Source: Phoebastria nigripes
Taxonomy: Eukaryota > Chordata > Aves > Procellariiformes > Diomedeidae
DNA: 64,000 nt
Direction: 5' to 3'
Assembly (NCBI GenBank): GCA_035582835.1
Contig: JAYKAV010002695.1
Location: 825,470-889,469 of the forward strand
Shown here: positions 63,831 through 64,000 of the stretch, piece after piece
Layout: every line of letters starts with the position of its first letter
How positions within the stretch are numbered: the first letter of the stretch is position 1
Notes under the pieces: model-generated
Seen by the model: the letters and a program-made list of their open reading frames with translations, nothing else
What the model was told of the DNA's origin: nothing
Database searches by the model: none
Position numbers and translations under genes: made by a program

Positions 63831-64000
63831 TCACAGAATCATAGAATCATAGAATCATAGAATCATTAAGGTTGGAAAAGACCTCTAAGATCATCAAGTC
63901 CAACCGTCAACCCAACACCACCATGCCCCACTAAACCATGTCCCTAAGCGCCTCATCTACACGTCTTTTAAATACCTCCAGGGATGGTGACTCCACCACT
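63831..64000 (-). mobile_element. CR1 LINE 3' end, continues beyond the window
   Basis: Starts with TCACAGAATCATAGAATCAT and further ATAGAATC units, the complement of the CR1 tail. It continues GGTTGGAAAAGACCTCTAAG, ATCATCAAGTCCAACC and AATACCTCCAGGGATGGTGA-CTCCACCAC, the conserved bird CR1 3' region. It is the best preserved CR1 here. CR1 transposes by target-primed reverse transcription; any coding part would lie beyond the right edge. Confidence 0.95.

Overview
The window looks like avian (bird) nuclear DNA from a gene-poor, AT-rich part of the genome: an intergenic stretch or the inside of a very large intron. Three things support this. (1) There are three CR1 LINE 3' ends; the one at the right edge carries the repeated TCATAGAA-type tail typical of birds. 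(2) A bird-type class II endogenous retrovirus (ERV) relic lies at 50.2-51.7 kb. (3) Transposon density is very low and short simple repeats are frequent. I found no exon, complete gene, tRNA, rRNA or known microRNA that I can support. The longest open frames (about 120-170 codons) fall in repeats or read as chance frames, so no CDS is called.

Layout. 0-36 kb: unique non-coding DNA with short tandem repeats, AT-rich patches, a consensus-type CTCF motif at 8.26 kb, a nested palindrome at 16.26 kb, a possible tRNA-derived SINE remnant at 28.6 kb, a GC-rich fold-back at 33.8 kb and a 24-bp match to the start of a bird LTR at 34.4 kb. 36.6 kb: CR1 3' end, minus orientation. 37-48 kb: unique DNA with a hairpin beside a T20 run (40.0 kb), a conserved-looking block with a 10-bp inverted repeat (44.1 kb), a GC pocket with a 10-bp perfect hairpin (47.2 kb) and a possible MIR remnant (48.1 kb). 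49.2 kb: ancient CR1 3' end, minus orientation. 50.2-51.7 kb: a non-autonomous ERV relic laid out R-U5 / primer site / leader / 13 x 48-bp minisatellite / purine tract / U3-R, with no gag, pol or env. 51.7-63.8 kb: unique DNA with a 75-bp pyrimidine tract (53.6 kb), a 60-75-bp block present twice (57.1 and 57.8 kb) and a 90-bp A-rich tract (59.8 kb). 63.83 kb to the end: a comparatively well preserved CR1 3' end that runs out of the window.

No gene system can be reconstructed here. The best leads are the retroviral relic with its RNA-like end structure and internal 48-bp array, the nested palindrome at 16.26 kb, and several blocks that could be conserved non-coding elements. All family assignments rest on recalled consensus features, not on a database search. 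Single N bases occur about every 2 kb on average and look like masked consensus positions.
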